From Flavobacteriales bacterium UBA1959 (lineage in GTDB: Bacteria > Bacteroidota > Bacteroidia > Flavobacteriales_D > Sanyastnellaceae): 37,077 bases of DNA. The translations under genes and the position numbers were made by a program. The DNA lies in the NCBI GenBank assembly GCA_002336085.1, contig DDEH01000119.1, positions 1 through 37,077 of the forward strand, read 5' to 3'. This document shows, piece after piece, positions 16,236 to 24,060 of this stretch (position 1 is the stretch's first letter; each line of letters begins with the position of its first letter). The notes beneath the pieces were generated by a model. It made no database searches. It was not told where the DNA came from and saw only the letters and a list, made by a program, of their open reading frames with translations.

Positions 16236-17216
16236 ATGGGCGGAGAAGCAACTAAATCGATTTCAAAAGAGGAACTGTGGGGAGGAGGTCAATCTCCTTT
16301 CAGCGTGAGCTACGGCAAAATGATGATGTGGTATTTCCTCGTGTCAGATGCTTTGACATTTGGAGGTTTGCTTACTGCGTATGGATTTGTACGGGCTAGT
16401 AGTCCAGATGCCTGGCCCATCGGTGAGCAGGTATTCCGCTCACTGCCCGGTTTGAATGGAGAGTATCCGCTGATCTATGTAGCCTTGATGACCTTCATAT
16501 TGATTGTCTCTTCCGTGACGATGGTACTGGCTGTTGAATCCGGACACCGAAATGATAAGAGCGGAGTGGTGAAGTGGCTGGGGCTCACCGTTATCGGTGG
16601 CATCATTTTCTTAGGATCCCAAGCGTGGGAATGGTCACACTTCATCCACGGAAGCGGCGGGTCTTATCTGCTGGCCGAGAATGTAACGGTCACAGCAGAT
16701 GACGGTCAAGTGTTTGTAATGAACAAAGGCGATGCTATCTACATGGATCACCACTTTGGACATTTGGCAGAGCCTTGGATGGAAGGAAGTCCCATTATTA
16801 CACTCGAAGACAGCGACCACGGCGTCAAGCTTGTTCAAACTGGGGAGCATAATCACGAGGCAGAACTTCATTCCCTGACTGTCAACAAGTACATCGAGAA
16901 TGAATCGCATGTGAGTGGAGACGAAGCGATGAAACTCTGGAATGCGCGTTCAGAGTCTTTTTGTTTTGGTGCGAATATGCACGACAACGAATATGCCGTG
17001 CAGCAGTCCTATGCAAACTTCTTCTTCTTCATCACTGGGTTCCATGGATTCCATGTTTTTTCAGGTGTTGTCATCAATATCATTATCTTTTTCATGGCTT
17101 ACCGCGGTGTATTTGAGCGACGAAAGCACTACGAGATGGTTGAGAAAATTGGACTTTACTGGCATTTTGTCGATCTTGTTTGGGTGTTTGTTTTCACCTT
17201 TTTCTACCTCATCTGA
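16236..17216 (+). CDS. cytochrome c oxidase subunit III, second copy, with His-rich loop
   Basis: A 326-residue subunit III. Helices at about 28-52, 77-100 and 112-133, then 260-288 (FFFFITGFHGFHVFSG) and a final helix with YWHFVDLVWVFVFTFFYL, the strongest family signature. The loop between helices 3 and 4 (about 139-256) is enlarged to nearly 120 residues. It contains nine histidines, among them HHFGH at 172-176 and HNH at 205-207, along with many acidic residues. That loop should face the periplasm if topology follows the family. Subunit III stabilises the oxidase and its proton uptake. The subunit IV gene follows after 35 bases. Confidence 0.93.
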   Translation: MGGEATKSISKEELWGGGQSPFSVSYGKMMMWYFLVSDALTFGGLLTAYGFVRASSPDAWPIGEQVFRSLPGLNGEYPLIYVALMTFILIVSSVTMVLAVESGHRNDKSGVVKWLGLTVIGGIIFLGSQAWEWSHFIHGSGGSYLLAENVTVTADDGQVFVMNKGDAIYMDHHFGHLAEPWMEGSPIITLEDSDHGVKLVQTGEHNHEAELHSLTVNKYIENESHVSGDEAMKLWNARSESFCFGANMHDNEYAVQQSYANFFFFITGFHGFHVFSGVVINIIIFFMAYRGVFERRKHYEMVEKIGLYWHFVDLVWVFVFTFFYLI

Positions 17217-17251
17217 TTCTGAGCAACGCTCGAACCATTAATTCTAAAGAC

Positions 17252-17629
17252 ATGGAACGCGACGATCTGATAGTAAATGATAGCTACGCTTTGAACTCTC
17301 ACCACAGTGAGACTGAAGGAGCTGCAATCCGAAAGAATGTTTGGAAGGTCACAGCCATACTGACTTTTCTAACGACGGTAGAAGTATTGATGGGAATCGT
17401 ATTCAAGCGTTCAGAAACCTTTACCTGGAGCATGATCAAATGGTCCTTTGTCATCCTCACCCTCGTCAAAGCGGCCTACATCGTACTCGTTTTTATGCAC
17501 TTGGGCGATGAGCGTCCCAACTTGAAGAAAGTTGTTTTGGCGCCCTACATGCTTTTTATTGGCTATTTGCTTTTCATTGCCATCTCCGAGGGATTTGGGC
17601 ATTTGGGCAATTCGACGTTGCTCTACTGA
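17252..17629 (+). CDS. cytochrome c oxidase subunit IV family protein
   Basis: A 125-residue membrane protein with three helices. The pattern WKVTAILTFLTTVEVLMGIV, then KAAYIVLVFMHLGDE and a final helix after PYMLF, is that of prokaryotic subunit IV (COX4_pro). It is an accessory subunit that helps the oxidase assemble. The ATG at 17252 (MERDDLIVND) is chosen; an upstream in-frame codon overlaps the end of the subunit III gene and adds nothing recognisable. Position between subunit III and SCO agrees with the call. Confidence 0.88.
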   Translation: MERDDLIVNDSYALNSHHSETEGAAIRKNVWKVTAILTFLTTVEVLMGIVFKRSETFTWSMIKWSFVILTLVKAAYIVLVFMHLGDERPNLKKVVLAPYMLFIGYLLFIAISEGFGHLGNSTLLY

Positions 17630-17677
17630 TTTTAGAAAAAAAGTGAATCTCGTCCTGAGCCGAAAGGTTTGATCCTT

Positions 17678-18922
17678 GTGAAAAACAGAGTCCGCTATAC
17701 TGTCCGGAAATACGTTTATCTCCTGAGCATTATGCTTGGGTTGCCTCTGACGGGCCTTCTCATTCTTGGAATTGACGGAGATCACCACTTCAACACGCTT
17801 CCATACTACACAGACAGCGGCACAATCGAGAAATGGACCGAACGCGCACAACGTGTTGAGCCATTCTCTTTGATCAATCATGAGGATGAATCATTCGATT
17901 CCAAAGAGTTGGAAGGAAAAGTTTGGATAGCGGCCTTTTTTCCCACGAATGCGCCACACGTTGCCCAGTTTACGAAGCAACTGCTCTGGCCCAACTTTCG
18001 TTACCGCGATGAAAGTGACATTATGACGGTATGCTTCACTTTGGACGCGAATTACGATCAGCCCGAAGTACTGAAGAAATACGTGGAGCGGAATACCCGC
18101 TACAATGGCTTTTCCGGGAAATGGCAATTCCTCACTGGAGAACAGGATCGTATCGATAAGCTCATTCGAGACTCCTTCATGATCCAACGTGATGAAGCCG
18201 AACCCAACAACATTGCCACGTTATGGCTGGTCGATGGACAGGGCTACTTGCGTGGGGTTTATCATGCTGCATCTGAAGATGCTATCAAGGACGCCGTTGA
18301 AGACATTGCTTTGCTTCAAAAAGAAATGGATGAAGCCTCGTACGAGCGCAAAAAAACGCTTGAACGGTTGGATAAGGAGCCTCCTCTGCCCGTTTTGGGA
18401 CCTGCAGGACATACGGTGCCAGCCTTCGCGCTAATTGCCTCTGACAGTACAGAATTCTCGCACAGAGATGTGAATGGACGAATGCGCATTGTGGATTTTT
18501 TCTTTACACGCTGTCCCACCATCTGTCCAATCATGTCGAGCCAGATGTCACGCTTGCAATCCCTATTGATTGACAGGGGCATGCAAAATGAGGTTTTGCT
18601 ACTCAGTCATTCCGTAGACCCCTCACATGACACACCGGAAAGACTAAGTGCATACGGCGAGAAACTGGGCCGAAACCCTGCTGTATGGGAGATGGTCACA
18701 GGTGAAAAAGAGGCGATTTTTGACCTGGCTCGCAACGGCTATTTCTTGACTGCTATAGAAAGTGACACCGCAGTTGGGGGTATCTTTCACAGCGATATTT
18801 TCGCATTGGTTGATTCGAAGAATCGCATCCGAGGATATTACGATGGCACCAGCACAGAAGAGGTGGACAAGCTGATGATGGACGTGTATCGATTGTGGAT
18901 TACGCCAGAACCAATCCCCTGA
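17678..18922 (+). CDS. SCO-family copper chaperone with two tandem SCO-like domains
   Basis: About 414 residues, almost twice the usual SCO length. After one N-terminal membrane helix (about 13-32) there are two thioredoxin-like domains. The second (about 243-405) is a canonical SCO: FFFTRCPTIC puts Cys at 279 and 283, and FHSDIF supplies H371, the three Cu ligands for loading CuA of subunit II. The first (about 60-215) has the same layout (IAAFFPTNAPHV, then LWLVDGQGYLRG), but the ligand positions are N91, V95 and N178, so it should not bind copper. A short charged linker joins them. No ATG lies near the start; GTG at 17678 (or TTG at 17669) is the best choice. It sits in the oxidase cluster between subunit IV and DUF420. 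Confidence 0.9.
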   Translation: MKNRVRYTVRKYVYLLSIMLGLPLTGLLILGIDGDHHFNTLPYYTDSGTIEKWTERAQRVEPFSLINHEDESFDSKELEGKVWIAAFFPTNAPHVAQFTKQLLWPNFRYRDESDIMTVCFTLDANYDQPEVLKKYVERNTRYNGFSGKWQFLTGEQDRIDKLIRDSFMIQRDEAEPNNIATLWLVDGQGYLRGVYHAASEDAIKDAVEDIALLQKEMDEASYERKKTLERLDKEPPLPVLGPAGHTVPAFALIASDSTEFSHRDVNGRMRIVDFFFTRCPTICPIMSSQMSRLQSLLIDRGMQNEVLLLSHSVDPSHDTPERLSAYGEKLGRNPAVWEMVTGEKEAIFDLARNGYFLTAIESDTAVGGIFHSDIFALVDSKNRIRGYYDGTSTEEVDKLMMDVYRLWITPEPIP

Positions 18923-18929
18923 ACATCCC

Positions 18930-19469
18930 ATGGAAAACGAACGCAATATCAAACGATTCATCTGGACGATGGCGGTTGTCATTCCCACCGCAGTGGCCCT
19001 TTTGTTCTTAATTCCCCCGGTAGAGAACCTATCCGAAGACGTTAAGGCCGCATTGTATGTTTTGCCCAAGCTGAACGCCATTTTTAATGGCACGGCCTTC
19101 CTGTGCCTCATTGGTGCATTTGTGGCCATCAAAAACAAGAACATTAGAGTTCACCGTGCATTTACAACTTCCGCCTTGGTACTCAGTATGCTTTTTTTAG
19201 TGAGCTATGTAGCATTTCACTTGACAACAGAGTCCACTAAATTTGGAGGAGAAGGATGGATTCGAACGGTTTACTTCGCAGTGCTTATTTCGCACATTCT
19301 GTTGTCAACCGGGATTATTCCATTGGTACTTTTCACTTACGTCAGAGGCCTCGGAATGCAGGTCGAAAAGCACCGCAAAATTGCTAAGATTACTTGGCCC
19401 ATTTGGCTCTATGTAACGGCAACAGGTGTCATCGTATACCTGATGATCTCCCCTTACTATCCTCACTAA
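18930..19469 (+). CDS. DUF420 membrane protein, oxidase maturation factor
   Basis: A 179-residue protein with about five helices. LPKLNAIFNGTAFLCLIGAF, then RVHRAF, SYVAFHL, LISHILLSTGIIPLVL and KHRKIAKITWPIWLYV follow the DUF420 pattern, with its conserved histidines. DUF420 proteins (CtaM of Staphylococcus, YozB of Bacillus) are reported to be needed for assembly of aa3-type oxidases. The location 7 bases after the SCO gene fits that role. The exact step is not established here. The ATG at 18930 is well placed. Confidence 0.87.
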   Translation: MENERNIKRFIWTMAVVIPTAVALLFLIPPVENLSEDVKAALYVLPKLNAIFNGTAFLCLIGAFVAIKNKNIRVHRAFTTSALVLSMLFLVSYVAFHLTTESTKFGGEGWIRTVYFAVLISHILLSTGIIPLVLFTYVRGLGMQVEKHRKIAKITWPIWLYVTATGVIVYLMISPYYPH

Positions 19470-19498
19470 TCAGGAGTTCTCGCAAGTCAATAAACACT

Positions 19499-19762
19499 AT
19501 GCCATTTCTCCCATTCATCAAAGGGCTGGTGCTCTTCATTCTTTTCATCGGGTTCAGCAGCTCTGCAGAAGCTCAATGCGTCATGTGCAAGGCTGTGGCA
19601 GAGGATAGCGCGGCAGATGGTGGATTGGGTGCTGGATTGAATAAGGGAATTTTGTACCTAATGGCGGTCCCGTATATTTTGTTGTCCTTTCTTTTCTTCG
19701 TAATTTATAGGAAGTGGAAAGCTGATTCTGCCTCTAAAAATGCGCAAAACCCAAAACCCTAA
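19499..19762 (+). CDS. small CxxC membrane protein of the oxidase cluster
   Basis: An 87-residue protein. The signal sequence or first helix (about 6-25) ends at AEAQ, followed at once by CVMC (C27, C30) and KAVAEDSA, then a glycine-rich loop (GGLGAGLNKGILYL) and one helix to about residue 70, ending in a basic tail. From memory, small proteins with this QC.MC and GLN.GILYL pattern recur beside DUF420 and SCO genes in Bacteroidota, without an assigned function. A redox or metal-handling step in oxidase assembly is a reasonable guess and no more. The ATG at 19499 follows a CAGGAG about 25 bases upstream. Its end overlaps the next gene by 23 bases. Confidence 0.72.
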   Translation: MPFLPFIKGLVLFILFIGFSSSAEAQCVMCKAVAEDSAADGGLGAGLNKGILYLMAVPYILLSFLFFVIYRKWKADSASKNAQNPKP

Positions 19763-20507
19763 AGCTCTTCGATTCAAATCGACTAGCATCGTCTCTTTGG
19801 GGCCATTATTGAGCTTTTTTATTCTCTGTGCAATTACAACTGTCGCATCTGCTCAATTCACAGTTGAGCGAAGCCCTTGGCTGGACTCAAAAGCAGTAAC
19901 AGATGATCCCATCAATCAGACCTGGATCGTCAAGGATGCAATAAGCAATCGCTCCATGAAAGTTGAGCTCACTGTGGAAGGTTTAAATCCGAGAAAGCCC
20001 GTCCATCTTCTAATCCAAGATGATAAACTGCTGCAGTTGCAACCGCAACGACGTTATACCCGGATCTGTGTTGAACCGGAATACATGATGTACAGTGATC
20101 GCATTTTTGCAAATCCTGAAATAGAGCGAGATACCATGCGACTTGATCCCATATCGGTTGGGTTGGCTGTCGAGCTGGAGCCCATCGTTTTCTATCCCGG
20201 CACCAACGAGTTCTTTTTCTCCTCCATTCCAACACTCGAAGCACTTCTATCTTTTGTGGAGGTGAACCCAACGCTTGACATTGCCATTCAGAGTGCACAG
20301 TGTTTTGACCCAGGTTCAGGAGACTCTGAGATGGACAGCAGAGATCGGGCTCGCGCAGTGTTTGAATACCTCGTGAGTTCCGGAATCAATCCCAATCGAT
20401 TAGCGGTTGAAAGCACGGACGAAGTAAGCGGCAATAGCAAAGCACCCGAGACCATCGAAGAAGCTGAGGCGACACAGCGCATCACGGTGCGGGTTACCAA
20501 TTATTGA
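19740..20507 (+). CDS. exported protein with C-terminal OmpA-like domain
   Basis: 255 residues. It has a long basic n-region and a hydrophobic core with a signal-peptide end at TVASAQ (about 39), then a region of about 100 residues that I do not recognise. From about residue 145 an OmpA-like domain follows: VFYPGTNEFFFSS, a helix, then LDIAIQSAQ and SRDRARAVFEYLVSSGI (about 198-214) with the RA..V..YL..GI pattern that packs under the peptidoglycan-binding site. The usual Asn and Asp ligands for peptidoglycan are not clearly all present. It overlaps the CxxC gene by 23 bases in another frame, so translation is likely coupled, but a link to the oxidase is not obvious. Confidence 0.68.
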   Translation: MRKTQNPKALRFKSTSIVSLGPLLSFFILCAITTVASAQFTVERSPWLDSKAVTDDPINQTWIVKDAISNRSMKVELTVEGLNPRKPVHLLIQDDKLLQLQPQRRYTRICVEPEYMMYSDRIFANPEIERDTMRLDPISVGLAVELEPIVFYPGTNEFFFSSIPTLEALLSFVEVNPTLDIAIQSAQCFDPGSGDSEMDSRDRARAVFEYLVSSGINPNRLAVESTDEVSGNSKAPETIEEAEATQRITVRVTNY

Positions 20508-20536
20508 CAAAATGGGGCTTTGCAGCCGCATTGCAG

Positions 20537-20544
20537 TATTTTTG
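20537..20544 (+). promoter_or_regulatory. candidate -7 element for tolC, 4 nt before the ATG
   Basis: TATTTTTG matches TAnnTTTG exactly, then AGCC, then the ATG at 20549. A TTTG at 20519-20522 is only 14 bases upstream, too close for the usual spacing. It predicts a start of transcription at or beside the ATG. Confidence 0.5.
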
Positions 20545-20548
20545 AGCC

Positions 20549-22018
20549 ATGCTCAGACGATTCCCTGCTACACCAGCCCTTGCATTTGCCTTTTTCGTTT
20601 TGGCCCTATGCACCATCATTCCGCAATCAGGTCACGCGCAAAAGTCTTGGTCCTTGCAGCGATGTCTCGACCACGCTTTTGAGCACAACATTCAAATCAA
20701 ACTTGGTCAGTTAGGAGAGGTCAGCGCAGATATCAGCACCCAAACGGCAGTGGGCGCTTTTTTGCCCAACATCAATGCGAACATCTCACACGGATACAAC
20801 TTCGGACGAACCATTGATCCATTTACCAATCAGTTCGTTGAATCGTCAGCCATTCGTTCCAACAGTTTTGGATTGTCAACGGGATTGCTTTTGTTCAATG
20901 GGTTTCAAAACCACTTGAACCTCCAACGTGCCAAATTGGCTCAGCTATCGGCGCTATCGGCACTAGAAATAGCGGAGAACAATGTCGTCCTTACCATCGC
21001 CGGAGCATATCTCAATGTTCTCTTTCAAGAGGAATTTGTGCGCTTGGCCGTCATCAACCGCGACGCGACTGCTCGTCAGGTGGAACGCATGGAGAGTCTC
21101 GTCAATGCGGGTGCTGCCGCAGCCTTTGAACTCTACGATGTTGAAGCACAACTCGCTGCCGATGATGCCAATATTGTGGGAACACAAAACGCCCTTAATC
21201 TGGCAAAGCTGAACCTCGTCCAGATGCTCCAGCTCCCTGCAGCCGAAGTAAATAGTTTCCAAGTAGTCCGACCGTCTGATGAAGACTTACAACGCAACAA
21301 CTTGCCTCCAAATCCCAAAGCAGCTGTGGGATATGCTCTCGCTTCGTTTCCAGAAATCTTACAAGCGCAATATCAAGTAGAGGATGCTGGAATCGGTTTG
21401 AATATCGCAAAAAGCGGTCGGTATCCGCGTGTATTCGCCAGCTACAACATAGGAACCGGATATTCAGGCGCATCACGCTCAATTGACGGAGAGCCGTTAA
21501 CAGAAGAATTTGTACTGGGCTCTTTGGTAGTCGATGACTCCACAGCCTACGATCTGGTAGCACAGCAAGAGGTGTATCAATTCATCACAACCCCATTCAG
21601 CGACCAAGTCAATCAGAATTACAACCAGAGCGTCTTCTTTTCCATGAGCATTCCGATTTTCAACAACTTTGGAGTGAAGTCGTCGGTCGAGCAAGCAGAG
21701 GTCAATGTTCTTCGCAGGCAATACCAATTGGAACAGGTACGCCAAACCTTGACTACTAATATCGAATCTGCATGGGCAGATGCGAGTGCCGCTTCGCAAA
21801 ACACCGTGGCTCAAGAAGCCGCATTGGTGGCCTCCGAACGCGCCTTCAAAAATACGGAGCAACGCTACGAAGCCGGCGCGTCCACCGCTATAGATTATGC
21901 CGATGCCCGAACACGGTTAGACAATGCACGTGTGAATACATTGCGTTCGAAATACGACCTTGCATTCAAGAGCCGAATCCTAGACTTTTACATGGGGAAA
22001 CCCTTGACCTTTCGCTAA
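20549..22018 (+). CDS. TolC-family outer membrane efflux protein
   Basis: 489 residues. The signal peptide ends about residue 31 (SGHAQ). Two repeats of long alpha-helical hairpin plus beta strands then follow, as in TolC. The opening LQRCLDHAFEHNIQIKLGQL, the FLPNINANISHGYNFGR stretch, and the late AGASTAIDYADARTRLDNAR (AG..T..D...A...L) pattern are typical. It forms the outer membrane channel of an export system. The periplasmic adaptor gene begins 9 bases downstream, so the two form a pair. No inner-membrane pump follows them. A second, less similar TolC protein is encoded at 32511-33863. Confidence 0.94.
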   Translation: MLRRFPATPALAFAFFVLALCTIIPQSGHAQKSWSLQRCLDHAFEHNIQIKLGQLGEVSADISTQTAVGAFLPNINANISHGYNFGRTIDPFTNQFVESSAIRSNSFGLSTGLLLFNGFQNHLNLQRAKLAQLSALSALEIAENNVVLTIAGAYLNVLFQEEFVRLAVINRDATARQVERMESLVNAGAAAAFELYDVEAQLAADDANIVGTQNALNLAKLNLVQMLQLPAAEVNSFQVVRPSDEDLQRNNLPPNPKAAVGYALASFPEILQAQYQVEDAGIGLNIAKSGRYPRVFASYNIGTGYSGASRSIDGEPLTEEFVLGSLVVDDSTAYDLVAQQEVYQFITTPFSDQVNQNYNQSVFFSMSIPIFNNFGVKSSVEQAEVNVLRRQYQLEQVRQTLTTNIESAWADASAASQNTVAQEAALVASERAFKNTEQRYEAGASTAIDYADARTRLDNARVNTLRSKYDLAFKSRILDFYMGKPLTFR

Positions 22019-22027
22019 CGCACTGCT

Positions 22028-23311
22028 ATGAAGCTCAACAAAACATTTTGGATCATTTTATCGGTTTTAATTGTCGCATTACTCATTGCGACCCGATGGT
22101 TTGGAGGCGGAACTGAAACCATTGATGTCCAAATCGAACAAGCAGAGGTTCGTTCCATTATCGAGCGTGTTTCCGCATCAGGAAAAATTCAACCGGAAGT
22201 CGAAGTAAACATCACCGCAGAAGTCAGCGGCCAGATAGTTAATCTTTCCGTAAAAGAAGGAGATCAAGTCCAAGAAGGCGATCTGCTGGTTCAAATCAAT
22301 CCCGACCTTTACGAGGCAGCGCTAAACCGAGCGGAAGCGGCAGCAAATAGTGCGCGTTCTAATTTGGCCTCTGCACGCGCACAACGCGCGCAGGCAGACG
22401 CTCAGTTTTTTGCCGCTGACAAAAGCTGGGGAAGAACGCAAAAACTATTCACTGAAAAGGTGCTATCCCAAGCGGACTTTGACGCGGCACAGGCCAACTT
22501 CCGGAGTTCTGAGGCCACCTTAACTGCAGCCACCGAATCTATTCGCAGCGCTGAGTTTGCCATAACTAGTGCCGAGGCTTCGGTGCAAGAAGCTAGGAAT
22601 AACCTCTCACGAACCACATTGATCGCTCCACAATCGGGCACGGTGACGGCTTTGGTCAAAGAAATTGGCGAAAGTGTTCAAGGAAACGGCTTCACCGCCG
22701 GAGAGATTGTCATGAAGGTCTCCGACTTATCCGTAATGGAAGTCGATGTCGAAGTCAACGAGAGTGACATCGTTCGGGTAAGCATGGATGACGCTGCTGA
22801 AATTGAAGTCGACGCCTACCTCGAAGAAACATTCACAGGCGAAGTCACAGAAATTGGCAATACAGCGCTCAATGCAGGATTGAACGGTTTCGCAATGGAC
22901 CAAGTCACCAACTTTTCCGTAAAAGTCAGGTTGAGAGCTGACAGCTATGCTGGTATGTTGGAAGAGGGGGCATCTAATAACCATTCGCCTTTTCGGCCTG
23001 GCATGAGTGCAAAAGTTGACATCCTAACACGCAAGGCCAATAGCGCTATTTCCATTCCAATTCAAGCCGTCACTGCGCGTGAAAAGGTTGAAGAAGAAGA
23101 AACGGAGCTCGGTGTCTTTGTTTTTGTCGATGGAATAGTAGAATGGAAACCGGTGGAAACCGGCATACAAGACAATCGATACATTGAGATCAAATCAGGT
23201 CTCACCGTTGAGGATGCAGTTATCATTGGACCTTACCAAGCCGTTTCTCGAACCTTGTCGGATGGCGATGAGGTAGAAGTCGAAGTCGACACAGAAAAAG
23301 AAGAGGAATGA
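22028..23311 (+). CDS. periplasmic adaptor (membrane fusion protein) of an efflux system
   Basis: 427 residues. An N-terminal membrane helix (7-24) anchors the protein. The lipoyl half-domain is seen in ITAEVSGQIVNLSVKEGDQV and its partner in LIAPQSGTVTALVKEIGESV. Between them is a coiled-coil hairpin of about 110 residues, rich in Ala, Ser and Glu. Beta-barrel and membrane-proximal domains follow, and the end is very acidic (about 415-427). This is the MacA/HlyD class. It links an inner-membrane transporter to TolC, whose gene is 9 bases upstream. The transporter itself is not adjacent: the next gene, tsaB, overlaps the stop (ATGA) instead. Confidence 0.92.
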   Translation: MKLNKTFWIILSVLIVALLIATRWFGGGTETIDVQIEQAEVRSIIERVSASGKIQPEVEVNITAEVSGQIVNLSVKEGDQVQEGDLLVQINPDLYEAALNRAEAAANSARSNLASARAQRAQADAQFFAADKSWGRTQKLFTEKVLSQADFDAAQANFRSSEATLTAATESIRSAEFAITSAEASVQEARNNLSRTTLIAPQSGTVTALVKEIGESVQGNGFTAGEIVMKVSDLSVMEVDVEVNESDIVRVSMDDAAEIEVDAYLEETFTGEVTEIGNTALNAGLNGFAMDQVTNFSVKVRLRADSYAGMLEEGASNNHSPFRPGMSAKVDILTRKANSAISIPIQAVTAREKVEEEETELGVFVFVDGIVEWKPVETGIQDNRYIEIKSGLTVEDAVIIGPYQAVSRTLSDGDEVEVEVDTEKEEE

Positions 23312-24060
23312 CAGCGGCACCGCTGATTCTGGCTGTAGAAACCTCTACCCTCTCCTGTTCCGTGGCACTTTTTCGTGGCGACGAATTATTGTGCGAAAGG
23401 CAAGAAAAAGAAACAAGCCACGTGCACGGGAAGCAACTGCTCCCATTGATCGATGATGCACTCAAATCAAACGGAATTGCATCAAAGGAGCTTCACGGGA
23501 TTGCTGTATCATCTGGCCCTGGAAGCTACACAGGATTGCGCATAGGCGTCTCAACCGCCAAAGGCATCGCCCATGCGCATGGAATACCGCTAATGGCTTT
23601 TGACAGCCTTCAGGTGCAGGCCATTGCTGCCGCAGATAACCATGATTGGGAGGCAATCATAGCTGTAATGGATGCTCGCAGGGATGAAGTTTATACGGCG
23701 AGTTTTATTCCGCAGAAAAATCAACTCATGTTTGCCGACCCCACTAGAGCGCTTATTCTTGCGCCTGACCTGTCGGCAAAAATATTGTTTCCTGTGCTTC
23801 AAAAGTATACCTCCTTCACCGGTGTTTGTGTCATCGGCGATGCAGCCGAGAAAACAGAGCGCTTGGTGTCGGAACGCATGCCAAATGCAACCTATGTTTT
23901 GGACTTTCCGCATGCCAAGCACATGCACCGGCTGGCCTTGCAAGCATTCGAGGAAAAAGCGTTTGAAGATATCGCTTACTTCGTGCCGCGCTACCTCAAG
24001 GAATTCCAAGCCGGAAAGCCGAGAGATCCGCTAGGACTTCGAACCCAATCCACCCCATGA
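23308..24060 (+). CDS. tsaB: tRNA threonylcarbamoyladenosine biosynthesis protein TsaB
   Basis: A 250-residue ASKHA-fold protein. ILAVETSTLSCSVAL at the start and SSGPGSYTGLRIGVSTAKG (68-86) are the diagnostic motifs. TsaB has no activity alone; it joins TsaD and TsaE to place the threonylcarbamoyl group on A37 of ANN-decoding tRNAs in the cytoplasm. Length is normal. Its start overlaps the adaptor stop and its stop overlaps the next start, both as ATGA, so three functionally unrelated products are translationally coupled. tsaD and tsaE are not in the window. Confidence 0.95.
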   Translation: MTAAPLILAVETSTLSCSVALFRGDELLCERQEKETSHVHGKQLLPLIDDALKSNGIASKELHGIAVSSGPGSYTGLRIGVSTAKGIAHAHGIPLMAFDSLQVQAIAAADNHDWEAIIAVMDARRDEVYTASFIPQKNQLMFADPTRALILAPDLSAKILFPVLQKYTSFTGVCVIGDAAEKTERLVSERMPNATYVLDFPHAKHMHRLALQAFEEKAFEDIAYFVPRYLKEFQAGKPRDPLGLRTQSTP

